The notes beneath the pieces were generated by a model. It saw only the letters and a program-made list of their open reading frames with translations. It was not told the origin of the DNA and made no database searches. Of a stretch of DNA of 64,000 nt, positions 8,564-16,283 are shown one piece after another (the stretch's first letter is position 1; each line of letters starts with the position of its first letter). Source of the stretch: Flavobacterium glaciei (GTDB lineage: Bacteria; Bacteroidota; Bacteroidia; Flavobacteriales; Flavobacteriaceae); assembly GCF_003350545.1 (NCBI RefSeq), contig NZ_QQBA01000001.1:1-64000 (forward strand), given 5' to 3'. The position numbers and the translations under genes are program-made.

Positions 8564-8590
8564 AAGCCACTGAACTAGGCTTTTTTTTTA
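8564..8590 (+). terminator. orphan terminator between divergent genes
   Basis: AAGCC and GGCTT pair around a 9-base loop, and nine T follow on the plus strand. It lies between the divergent cphB and cphA starts, where no plus-strand gene ends. It may be a relic of a rearrangement, or end an antisense transcript over cphB. Most of 8591-8800 is AT-rich leader with a run of 15-16 A near 8690-8704. Confidence 0.35.
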
Positions 8591-8800
8591 AATTATCGCA
8601 AACTCAATATTTAATATTTATTTTTAATGCAATAAATTTTGATACCTATTTTTAAAAAACTAATTTAGTTGGATTCTATACTTTTTTTCAAAAAAAAAAA
8701 AAAACGTGTCAAATCAGCTCATTTTCTAAGTTAGAATCTATTACATTTAAAATTAATTCATTTATATCCATTTTTAGTTCAAAATAATCTTTCCGTTTTT

Positions 8801-11425
8801 ATGAAAATAATAAAAGTACAAGCACTTCGTGGTCCTAATATTTGGAGCATCCAAAGAAAAAAATTAATCCAAATGCGATTGGATTTAGAAGAAATGGAAC
8901 AGTTTCCTACCAATAAAATAGAAGGATTTAAAGAACGCATCGAAGCTATGTTCCCTTCGATGATTGAACATCGTTGTTCAGAAGGTTGTCGTGGTGGATT
9001 TTTTTCCAGAGTGGAGCGTGGCACTTGGATGGGGCATGTTATAGAACATATTGCACTTGAAATTCAGTCTTTAGCAGGAATGGAAACTGGATTTGGAAGA
9101 ACTCGAGAAACTAAAACTCCAGGAACTTATAATGTAGTTTTTAGTTACACCGAAGAAAATGTAGGCCTTTTTGCAGCAGAATCTTCTGTTGCTATTGCCG
9201 AAGCATTAATAGCTGGAACAGACTATGATTTGAATGCCGACCTGCAGAAAATGCGTGAAATACGCGAACGAGTAAGACTCGGGCCAAGTACTGGTAGTAT
9301 TGTGGAAGAAGCAGTTTCTAGGAATATTCCTTGGATAAGATTGGGAACTAATTCCTTAGTACAACTAGGATATGGTATCAATCAAATGCGCTTTCAGGCC
9401 ACTATCACCTGTAAAACAAGTAGTATTGCCGTAGATATAGCTTGCAATAAAGAGCTTACCAAAAAAATGTTGGACATGGCTTCCATACCTGTTGCCAGCG
9501 GAAGTATTTGTGTAGACGAAGACGATTTAGCAGAGACCATAAAAAAAATTGGCTATCCAATAGTGTTAAAACCTTTGGATGGAAATCACGGAAAAGGAGC
9601 TTCAATCAATGTTACTAATTGGGAGGATGCCGTTTCAGGATTAGCTTTTGCTAAAGAATATAGCAAACGCATTATTGTAGAAAAATTCATTACCGGATTC
9701 GACTTTAGAATATTGGTAATCGATAATAAATTAGTTGCTGCTGCAAAACGAGTTCCTGCTCATGTAATTGGAAACGGAACAGATACAATTCAGCAATTAA
9801 TAAAAACAACGAATCTAGATCCAAGAAGAGGTTACGGACATGAAAACGTACTTACACAAATAGATGTCGATAGAGATACCGAAGATTTATTAGAAAAATT
9901 AGGCTACACATTAGAAACCATACCAAAAATTGGTGAAATTGTATTCCTAAAATCTACGGCGAACTTAAGCACAGGAGGAACTTCAGTTGATGTTACTGAT
10001 ATGATGCATCCAGAAAATATATTTCTTGCCGAAAGAATTTCAAGAGTTATTGGACTCGATGTTTGTGGAGTTGATATAATGGCCGAAAATTTAACACAAC
10101 CCTTAAAGGAAAATGGCGGTGTAATTCTCGAAGTCAATGCAGCTCCCGGATTTAGAATGCACCTAGCTCCTTCTGAAGGATTACCTAGAAACGTTGCTGC
10201 ACCGGTAATTGATATGCTATACCCACCGGGAAAATCATGCCGTATTCCAATAATTGCTGTAACTGGAACCAATGGAAAAACGACCACTACACGACTATTA
10301 GCACACATTGTAAAAAACAATGGTTACAAAGTAGGATTCACTACATCTGATGGGATTTATATTCAAAATCACATGATGGAAAAAGGCGATACTACAGGAC
10401 CTATTAGTGCAGAATATGTTTTAAGAGATCCAACGGTTGAATTTGCAGTATTAGAAACTGCTCGAGGAGGAATCCTCCGTTCTGGCTTAGGTTTTAGCAG
10501 TTGTGATATTGGAATTATCACTAATATTCAAGAAGATCACCTCGGTTTAAGTGATATTCACACCTTAGATGATTTAGCTAGAGTAAAAGCTACTGTAGTC
10601 AAAAGCATCAAAAAAAATGGTTGGGCTGTATTGAATGGTGATGATGAACATTGTGTAAAAATAGGACACGATTTAAATTGCAATGTCGCTTATTTTAGTT
10701 TGAGCGAAGACAGTGATTTTATTAAAAAACTTTGTGCAGAAGGAAAAACAGTTGCCGTATATGAAAACGGATACATTACCATCAAAAAAGGAGAATGGAA
10801 AATCCGAATAGAACGCGCGACTCACGTTCCATTAACATTAGGAGGTAAAGCAAAATTCATGATTGCTAATGTGCTTGCTGCAACCCTAGCCAGTTATTTA
10901 TGGGGTTTCAAAACTGAAGATATTAGCTTGTCATTACAAACATTCATTCCAAGTGCTGCGCAAACACCAGGACGTATGAACATTTTTGAGTTCAAAAAAT
11001 TCAAAGTATTAATTGACTTTGCACACAATGCTTCTGGATATAAAGGTGTCGAAGAATATTTACAAAGTGTTGAAGCTACCAAAAAAATAGGAATTATTGC
11101 CGGTGTTGGGGATCGTCGTGATGAAGACATTAGAGATTGTGCAACTATTGCAGCCCGAATGTTTGACCATATTATCATTCGTCAGGAAAAATATCTAAGA
11201 GGAAGAACTGAAGATGAAATCATTAATTTAATCCTTGATGGAATCAAAAAAACAGGCAAAACGGTTACCTATGAAATTATACCTAAAGAAACTGAAGCGA
11301 TAAAACACGCTATAAATTGTGCCGAAGAAGGAAGTTTCATCACCGCATTAAGCGATGTTGTTACTAATGCCATCGATATTGTACAAGAATATTTAGACAA
11401 AGAAAACGAACACGGAATCGTGTAA
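8801..11425 (+). CDS. cphA: cyanophycin synthetase
   Basis: An 874-residue enzyme that builds cyanophycin from aspartate and arginine with ATP. The N-terminal domain (about 1-160), ATP-grasp domain (about 190-480, with LKPLDGNHGKGA and VILEVNAAPGFRMH) and Mur-ligase-like domain are all present. The P-loop AVTGTNGKTTTT is near 488-499 and GIITNIQEDHLG near 560. Length matches the usual 870-900. It is transcribed divergently from cphB. With cphB and iaaA it makes a complete cycle for a nitrogen/carbon storage polymer, acting in the cytoplasm. Confidence 0.95.
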   Translation: MKIIKVQALRGPNIWSIQRKKLIQMRLDLEEMEQFPTNKIEGFKERIEAMFPSMIEHRCSEGCRGGFFSRVERGTWMGHVIEHIALEIQSLAGMETGFGRTRETKTPGTYNVVFSYTEENVGLFAAESSVAIAEALIAGTDYDLNADLQKMREIRERVRLGPSTGSIVEEAVSRNIPWIRLGTNSLVQLGYGINQMRFQATITCKTSSIAVDIACNKELTKKMLDMASIPVASGSICVDEDDLAETIKKIGYPIVLKPLDGNHGKGASINVTNWEDAVSGLAFAKEYSKRIIVEKFITGFDFRILVIDNKLVAAAKRVPAHVIGNGTDTIQQLIKTTNLDPRRGYGHENVLTQIDVDRDTEDLLEKLGYTLETIPKIGEIVFLKSTANLSTGGTSVDVTDMMHPENIFLAERISRVIGLDVCGVDIMAENLTQPLKENGGVILEVNAAPGFRMHLAPSEGLPRNVAAPVIDMLYPPGKSCRIPIIAVTGTNGKTTTTRLLAHIVKNNGYKVGFTTSDGIYIQNHMMEKGDTTGPISAEYVLRDPTVEFAVLETARGGILRSGLGFSSCDIGIITNIQEDHLGLSDIHTLDDLARVKATVVKSIKKNGWAVLNGDDEHCVKIGHDLNCNVAYFSLSEDSDFIKKLCAEGKTVAVYENGYITIKKGEWKIRIERATHVPLTLGGKAKFMIANVLAATLASYLWGFKTEDISLSLQTFIPSAAQTPGRMNIFEFKKFKVLIDFAHNASGYKGVEEYLQSVEATKKIGIIAGVGDRRDEDIRDCATIAARMFDHIIIRQEKYLRGRTEDEIINLILDGIKKTGKTVTYEIIPKETEAIKHAINCAEEGSFITALSDVVTNAIDIVQEYLDKENEHGIV

Positions 11426-11433
11426 TTTTTTTT

Positions 11434-11510
11434 GGAGCTAATCCTGCTGTCCGTTGTATCTTTCTCTGCCTAAAAAGGCAAAGAAAGGATGTCACTCCCA
11501 TCAGGGCTAA
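11434..11510. repeat. palindromic intergenic element, family A, copy 1
   Basis: A 77-base imperfect palindrome just after cphA. Core: GCTGTCCGTTGTATCTTT, then a hairpin around GCCTAAAAAGGC, then AAAGGATGTCACT and a closing AGGGCTAA. A second, diverged copy lies at 22412-22514. From memory this matches an abundant flavobacterial intergenic repeat; copy number must be checked against a genome. Confidence 0.5.
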
Positions 11511-11513
11511 AAC

Positions 11514-11608
11514 ACAAAAGCCAATCGATTACGAACATGCCCCAAAAAGTTTGACACTATTTGGGGCATTTTTTATGGAAAGAAAAGTTAAGTATGATTG
11601 GCTTTTGT
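11514..11608. terminator. cphA terminator nested in a wider inverted repeat
   Basis: The inner stem ATGCCCCAAA (11537-11546) pairs with TTTGGGGCAT (11560-11569), and T-rich bases follow on the plus strand, so it should end cphA transcription. Outside it a perfect 13-bp inverted repeat (ACAAAAGCCAATC at 11514-11526 and its complement at 11596-11608) encloses the terminator. Confidence 0.7.
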
Positions 11609-11614
11609 ATTATA

Positions 11615-12874
11615 CTACGTTTTAAGTTTTTTCTTTCTCGCTGCTGGAAACAATACATTATTCAAAATCAAACGATATCCTGGCGAATTAGGATGTAAAT
11701 CCAAAACCGTAGGAGGATCGCCCACCTGATGCTGGAAATCTTCTGGATCGTGACCACCATAAAATGTAAACATTCCTTTTCCTTTTTGGCCATGAATGTA
11801 ACGTGCTTCACCATTGACCTCACAAGTACCCATAACCAAAATATTTGATTTAATTAGAGGGACATCAAATGCAGTGGTTTGACCCATAAATCCTTTTACA
11901 AGTTGGGTATGATTTTGACATAACATACTAGGAATTGGGTCCCATTTTGCCGAAAATTCCATTAATGAAAAATAATCTTTCTCCATAGGAACTCTTCGTT
12001 TAGAGGTCATATCAATATCTGAAAATTCATATTGTTCCGGTCTTCTTTCTAAAGTAAAATCTTTGAAAGCAAATGAATTGCTGTAATTCATCTTTGATTG
12101 ATAATTTCCTTCACTCGGGTCTCCATCAAACATTGCTTCACAAATATCTACCCCATCCGCTGCTAGAGCAATATCAAAACTATCCGTAGCAGAGCACATG
12201 GCAAACATAAAACCTCCTCCTATTACAAAATCCCTGATTTTTTTTGCAACGGCGCCTTTTTCTTGAGACACTTTAGGAAATCCTAATTTACTTGCAAGTG
12301 ATTCTGCATCTTTCTTTTGCTCAATATACCAAGGTACATTTTTATAAGCACCATAAAATTTACCATATTGTCCTGTAAAATCCTCATGATGCAAGTGCAA
12401 CCAATCATAAAGTAACAATTGATCAGTTAAAACTTCCTCATCATAAATGGGAGTAAATGGGATTTCTGCATAAGTCAGTACCAAAGTCACAGCATCGTCC
12501 CAAGGTTGTTTCCCTTTTGGAGTATAAACTGCTATTTTAGGTGCTTTTTCTAATACAACAGATTCCATATTTTGAGAGGGACTAGAAATTTCATTCAGAA
12601 TTGCTAATTCATCACCATCTGAAATAACTTCAAAACTCACTCCTCTAATTTGGCATTCTTTGCGTATTTCCTCCGCATCTGGCAGTAAAAAAGAACCTCC
12701 ACGATAGTTAAGCAACCAACTGGCTTTATAATTTTTATCTAAGCACCAATAAGTTATTCCGTATGCTTTGAGATGATTCTGTTGACTTGATTCATCCATT
12801 GGCAACAAAATAAAAGAAGCTTTTGCTGTTATACTCAGCAAAAAAATAAGAATATATAGAAAGGATTTCGACAT
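11615..12874 (-). CDS. secreted protein of the flavobacterial 'asparagine synthetase B' type
   Basis: A 419-residue protein with a signal peptide (about 1-19, YILIFLLSITAKA). Databases often label this flavobacterial family asparagine synthetase B, but I see no N-terminal Cys nucleophile and no PP-loop of true AsnB, so that name is doubtful. Segments such as KIAVYTPKGKQPWDDAV, GGGFMFAMCSATDSFDIA and FTFYGGHDPEDFQHQVG suggest a GATase1/ThuA-like alpha-beta fold. The exported location also argues against amino-acid synthesis. It lies beside the cyanophycin genes, but separation by two repeats and opposite strand makes a functional link weak. Confidence 0.6.
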   Translation of the reverse strand: MSKSFLYILIFLLSITAKASFILLPMDESSQQNHLKAYGITYWCLDKNYKASWLLNYRGGSFLLPDAEEIRKECQIRGVSFEVISDGDELAILNEISSPSQNMESVVLEKAPKIAVYTPKGKQPWDDAVTLVLTYAEIPFTPIYDEEVLTDQLLLYDWLHLHHEDFTGQYGKFYGAYKNVPWYIEQKKDAESLASKLGFPKVSQEKGAVAKKIRDFVIGGGFMFAMCSATDSFDIALAADGVDICEAMFDGDPSEGNYQSKMNYSNSFAFKDFTLERRPEQYEFSDIDMTSKRRVPMEKDYFSLMEFSAKWDPIPSMLCQNHTQLVKGFMGQTTAFDVPLIKSNILVMGTCEVNGEARYIHGQKGKGMFTFYGGHDPEDFQHQVGDPPTVLDLHPNSPGYRLILNNVLFPAARKKKLKT

Positions 12875-12895
12875 CGATTTTTAATTTTTATACCT

Positions 12896-12903
12896 CAAAG
12901 ATA
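12896..12903 (-). promoter_or_regulatory. candidate -7 element TATCTTTG
   Basis: Minus-strand TATCTTTG matches TAnnTTTG exactly, 22 bases before the ATG of the secreted protein. No good -33 is seen. Confidence 0.4.
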
Positions 12904-12973
12904 GAAAGTAAGCTATTTATAAACGTAAAATTTAACGATTAAATCTATTCCTAAAAAGTTTATAGATAAAACA

Positions 12974-12985
12974 CGTAAAAATACG
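12974..12985. promoter_or_regulatory. palindrome CGTA-AAAA-TACG
   Basis: A perfect 4-bp dyad with AAAA spacer, within ACACGTAAAAATACGCAT, 68 bases before a tiny membrane-protein ORF. It resembles the CACG-N6-CGTG dyad at 53687-53700. Candidate regulator site only. Confidence 0.25.
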
Positions 12986-13052
12986 CATAACCAAGCAATT
13001 TTCTATTCATACTTTAGTAAATGCTTACAATTCATTAAATTAAAAAAAAACT

Positions 13053-13178
13053 ATGAATTCAACAGAAAAAAATAGACCCGTCAATTTTAAAAATATTATT
13101 GTAAATGCTGCAATATTCATATTGGTAATACTTATAATTACATTTTATGTAATGTGTTATCACCATATTTTTAATTAA
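13053..13178 (+). CDS. tiny membrane protein
   Basis: A 41-residue ORF: polar N-terminus MNSTEKNRPVNFKN, then one hydrophobic helix (about residues 15-34, IIVNAAIFILVILIITFYVM) and a short CYHHIFN end. The clean frame and topology suggest a real gene that annotation would miss. It stands alone, with an AT-rich region of no intact gene behind it. Function unknown. Confidence 0.35.
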   Translation: MNSTEKNRPVNFKNIIVNAAIFILVILIITFYVMCYHHIFN

Positions 13179-13189
13179 AAAATCACTTT

Positions 13190-13624
13190 AAAGTATATTT
13201 ACGATAATCCATTATTGCAAAATTTTATACCTCTTTATCAGAAAAGAACCTTGCTGATACTAAATCAGGATGGGATATTGTCAACAATCAGAAATTTTTA
13301 TATCAAACCAAACTTAAAATAGTGTAAATAGGGATGAATAAAAAAGATTGTATGACTACTTTGAATTCTTATTTCCATAGCACCTTAAAAAAATAGAAAA
13401 AGAAATTTAAAAATAAAAAAATCAAAATGGCACGAGCTATATTTTATTAATTGATTTTGAAATAAATTAGAAAAAAAACAATTGGAAACAATTTATCTTG
13501 AAGTATTAAGAAATATAAAACTCCCATTTAAAACCTACAAAAAAGCTTCTGATTACTACAAAATTATTGAAGCTTACTTTCAAAAAAACGTAATCAATTC
13601 CTTTATAAAATTAATTATTCAGTA
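13190..13624 (+). pseudogene. possible decayed coding region
   Basis: No intact gene. Short coding-like peptides occur in sequence: near 13214-13326 one containing KNLADTKSGWDIVNNQKF, and near 13482-13624 one containing ETIYLEVLRNIKLPF and KASDYYKIIEAYF. They are in different frames with stops between. The last overlaps the 3' end of the opposing response regulator by 14 bases. This may be a dead gene; low-complexity chance ORFs are the alternative. Confidence 0.2.
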
Positions 13625-14279
13625 ACATTAATCCGTTTTGGATGGCGTAGACCACTAATCCAGCAATATTTTTAGATTCGGTTTTCAGCAACAAATTATT
13701 TCTATGCCCTTCAACTGTTCTTGGACTGATAAAAAGTTGCTCCGCAATTTCCACCGTGCTTTTTTGGATACAAATTAATTTAAGAACTTCAATCTCGCGT
13801 GGACTAAGAAAGTTGCTATCAAAATTACTCTTGGTCTTTTTATTTGTTAATATATCAGACTGAATGATTTGCATGACATAATCCGTATAATAAAATCCCT
13901 TTGAGGCAACTTCATTTATTGTAGTGAGTAATTCTTGTGGTGTTGCATTTTTTATCAAATATGAAACAGCACCTACATCAATCACATTAGCTACAAAAGA
14001 TTTTGAATCATAACTGGTCAACGCAATGATTTTGATTTCCGGGAATTCTTTTCTAATGATTTTAGTAGCCTCAACTCCATTTATTATTGGCATTTTTAAA
14101 TCCATGATAATAATATCTGGATGACTATTTTTATTGTTTTGGAGAAAAGAAATTAGTTCGTCACCATTAGAAGCCTCAAAGATAATCTCAATATTTGAAT
14201 CGCGTCCTAATAAAAAAGAGATTCCTTTTCTAAAAAGAATCTCATCATCAACCAGTATAATTTGAATAGTTTTACTCAT
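13611..14279 (-). CDS. NarL/LuxR-family response regulator
   Basis: A 222-residue regulator. The receiver domain (1-120) has D11-D12, phosphoacceptor Asp60 in PDIIIMDLKMP, Thr near 92 (ALTSYD) and Lys near 109 (LIKNATP). The C-terminal LuxR HTH (about 153-210) reads LSPREIEVLKLICIQKSTVEIAEQLFISPRTVEGHRNN in outline. It is the last gene of a four-gene minus-strand operon, 3 bases after the kinase. A cytoplasmic DNA-binding activator is the expected role; targets are unknown. Confidence 0.92.
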   Translation of the reverse strand: MSKTIQIILVDDEILFRKGISFLLGRDSNIEIIFEASNGDELISFLQNNKNSHPDIIIMDLKMPIINGVEATKIIRKEFPEIKIIALTSYDSKSFVANVIDVGAVSYLIKNATPQELLTTINEVASKGFYYTDYVMQIIQSDILTNKKTKSNFDSNFLSPREIEVLKLICIQKSTVEIAEQLFISPRTVEGHRNNLLLKTESKNIAGLVVYAIQNGLMLLNN

Positions 14280-14282
14280 TTC

Positions 14283-15074
14283 TTAAAAATTAAAAACTAC
14301 TGAAATTCCTTTATTTATCGATGATTCAAAAGTTATCTTACCATTTAAAAATGCAATTCTACTTTCTATATTTTTCATTCCCAAACCTTTCTGATTTTCG
14401 TTGTTTTTCATTTCAAAACCAATCCCATCATCCGAATAAAAACACCAATACACATCATTTTTTTTTTCGAAAACTATCGAAATCGTAGATGCTTTTCCAT
14501 GACGTAATGAATTGTTCATTAATTCCTGCAAAATTCTAAATACATGCAAGTGCCTATCGTTATCAGTAATATCAAAGCTCGTTTTATTTTCATACTGTAT
14601 TTCAACTACTTTAGAACTGCTAAATTCTAAACACAACTCTTCGATTCCAGCATGAAGTCCAAATTTTTCTAAAACGGGAGGCAACAAACCGTGTGCAATT
14701 TTTCTAGAATTATCAAGTGCTTTGCTCGTGAGCTCAATTATAGTTTTTGTAATCCCAAGTGTTTCATTTTCGGTTAAGTTAGGTGCCGTAAGTAGGTAAC
14801 TGTTTAAAGAAACTATATTTAGCTTAGAACTAATATCGTCATGTAAATCTTGTGCAATACGTTTGCGTTCCTCTTCTTGCGTAATAATTACAGCACTTAA
14901 AAGTTCCTTTTGATACTGAATCTCTAGGTCTTTCTTTTCTAATTCTTTTTGAATTATTTTCTTTCTTGAAAAATAGAAAAATAAAATTAAAGTCACCGCA
15001 ATGACAATAAAAAAACCAGAGATGTAAAAAATGATCTCTACTATTTCTTTCTCATTCGCTAAATTTTTCAACAT
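14283..15074 (-). CDS. sensor histidine kinase, HisKA_3 type
   Basis: A 263-residue kinase. A short N-terminus is followed by one membrane helix (about 14-35), a linker coiled coil (about 38-68), a HisKA_3 H-box with His78 in RIAQDLHDDISSKLN, then HATPase_c (N-box ELMNNSLRHG, DDGIGFEM, GLGMKNIESRI). There is no extracellular sensor domain, so the signal probably comes through the membrane helix or a partner. The multi-pass protein encoded immediately upstream (3-base gap) is the obvious candidate. Confidence 0.92.
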   Translation of the reverse strand: MLKNLANEKEIVEIIFYISGFFIVIAVTLILFFYFSRKKIIQKELEKKDLEIQYQKELLSAVIITQEEERKRIAQDLHDDISSKLNIVSLNSYLLTAPNLTENETLGITKTIIELTSKALDNSRKIAHGLLPPVLEKFGLHAGIEELCLEFSSSKVVEIQYENKTSFDITDNDRHLHVFRILQELMNNSLRHGKASTISIVFEKKNDVYWCFYSDDGIGFEMKNNENQKGLGMKNIESRIAFLNGKITFESSINKGISVVFNF

Positions 15075-15077
15075 AAG

Positions 15078-15719
15078 TTAATTTTTAATTGCTTTTTTGT
15101 AAAAACTTTTTTTCCATTCAACTAAAATAAGCAATTGAAAAAGAATTATTAAAAACGAATTTAACGTCCAAGTCAAAAACTTAACAGCATCACTCAAACC
15201 AATTGTTAAATTTCCTACAAAAAATAAAACAGTACTTGCTAATAAATAAGTAATTATTCCTATAGTTAAATAATAATACTGCTTCTTCTCTAATAACATG
15301 TTGTACAAATGCATTACGGCATACAAAACTACAAGTAGTGAAGTAAGAGCAATTTCAAGTAAATTAAACTTAAAAAATTGTTCAGGATTGATTGTATAAT
15401 CAACTATAAGTATTACACAACCTGCAAGCATACTGTATTGTATTATAGCAACTTGTGTTTTTGTCTTCATTAATGATTTGTAAAAAAATCCCAAACACAA
15501 AAACTGACCTATAAAGTAAACATGAACGAAATATAAATTATCTATACTTTGAAGTACTAAAATTTCCATACTTACTTGTGCAATTACCAAAATTGTAAGA
15601 TAATAAACAAGATACTGAAAGGTTTTCCCATATTTAGAAAAACCTCGCCAATATAAAAAAAAGTTTAGTAGTAATATAAAATATCCTAAATAAACAAATA
15701 TCAAATTTATTAGTATCAA
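15078..15719 (-). CDS. multi-pass membrane protein, possible sensor partner
   Basis: A 213-residue protein made almost entirely of hydrophobic helices; I count six to seven (from about 3-25 to 180-203). No catalytic motif is recognised. It overlaps the preceding gene by 4 bases (ATGA) and ends 3 bases before the kinase, so translation is coupled. In this operon it could be the sensing subunit for the kinase, which lacks an input domain; this is inference from context. Confidence 0.75.
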   Translation of the reverse strand: MILINLIFVYLGYFILLLNFFLYWRGFSKYGKTFQYLVYYLTILVIAQVSMEILVLQSIDNLYFVHVYFIGQFLCLGFFYKSLMKTKTQVAIIQYSMLAGCVILIVDYTINPEQFFKFNLLEIALTSLLVVLYAVMHLYNMLLEKKQYYYLTIGIITYLLASTVLFFVGNLTIGLSDAVKFLTWTLNSFLIILFQLLILVEWKKSFYKKAIKN

Positions 15720-16102
15720 TTTTGAAGTGGACTGTTAGGATCTCCATATGGAGGGCAAGGTCTAGAAGCATCATACACAATACTAATATCTTCATCTTCG
15801 TTAGGTTCTTTTTCAGTTTCCGAAGTTCCAAAAACGTCTCTATAGATCCCTGTTTCATCTTTGTTTGCTCCTACAAACAAGAGTGTTTTTTCATTATTAT
15901 CATTTATACCCATATAAGCACGCACAGCTTCTGTTTTAAGAGCTAATACTGCTTCAAGACTTTCTCTTGGAATTAAAAAAGCATTTACTTTCTTTTTAGA
16001 ATCCTCAATTTCAATATTGTTTTGAAACGCTTTGGTCCATTTTTCGGCAGTTTGTAATGAAATTTCAATTGACCCTGGGAAATTTTCGTTGTCCATAATC
16101 AT
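15716..16102 (-). CDS. unknown soluble protein heading a two-component operon
   Basis: A 128-residue protein with no signal or membrane helix. It has an N-terminal region with SLQTAEKWTKAFQ, a central segment with LKTEAVRAYMGIN and TLLFVGANKDETG, and an acidic, Pro-rich tail. It is the first gene of the operon with membrane protein, kinase and regulator, joined by an ATGA overlap. Met1 or Met3 could be the start. I do not know its function; a soluble modulator or sensor is possible. Confidence 0.7.
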   Translation of the reverse strand: MIMDNENFPGSIEISLQTAEKWTKAFQNNIEIEDSKKKVNAFLIPRESLEAVLALKTEAVRAYMGINDNNEKTLLFVGANKDETGIYRDVFGTSETEKEPNEDEDISIVYDASRPCPPYGDPNSPLQN

Positions 16103-16225
16103 GAGTTTATTTTAGGTTAGTTTTGTAGTACTTAATTTATTAAATAAGCGAAGCTAAGTTATTCAATTTTTTTCAATAAAATAACATTATGATTTCATTA
16201 ATAACATAGTGATAATTTTTTACAA

Positions 16226-16265
16226 AAAAATGCCCTCAAAAAATATTCATTTGAGGGCATTTTTA
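16226..16265. terminator. bidirectional-looking terminator after dnaB
   Basis: AAAAATGCCCTCAAA pairs with TTTGAGGGCATTTTT around a 9-base AT loop. The T/A flanks allow function on either strand; dnaB on the minus strand ends right beside it. Confidence 0.8.
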
Positions 16266-16283
16266 TACAATTACAATATACTA

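Noticed and set aside
9904..10320. 138-residue minus-strand ORF inside cphA
   Set aside because: Shadow of the strongly conserved cphA frame; no start context or homology. Similar shadows in tgt, btuB, rmuC and transketolase were dropped for the same reason.
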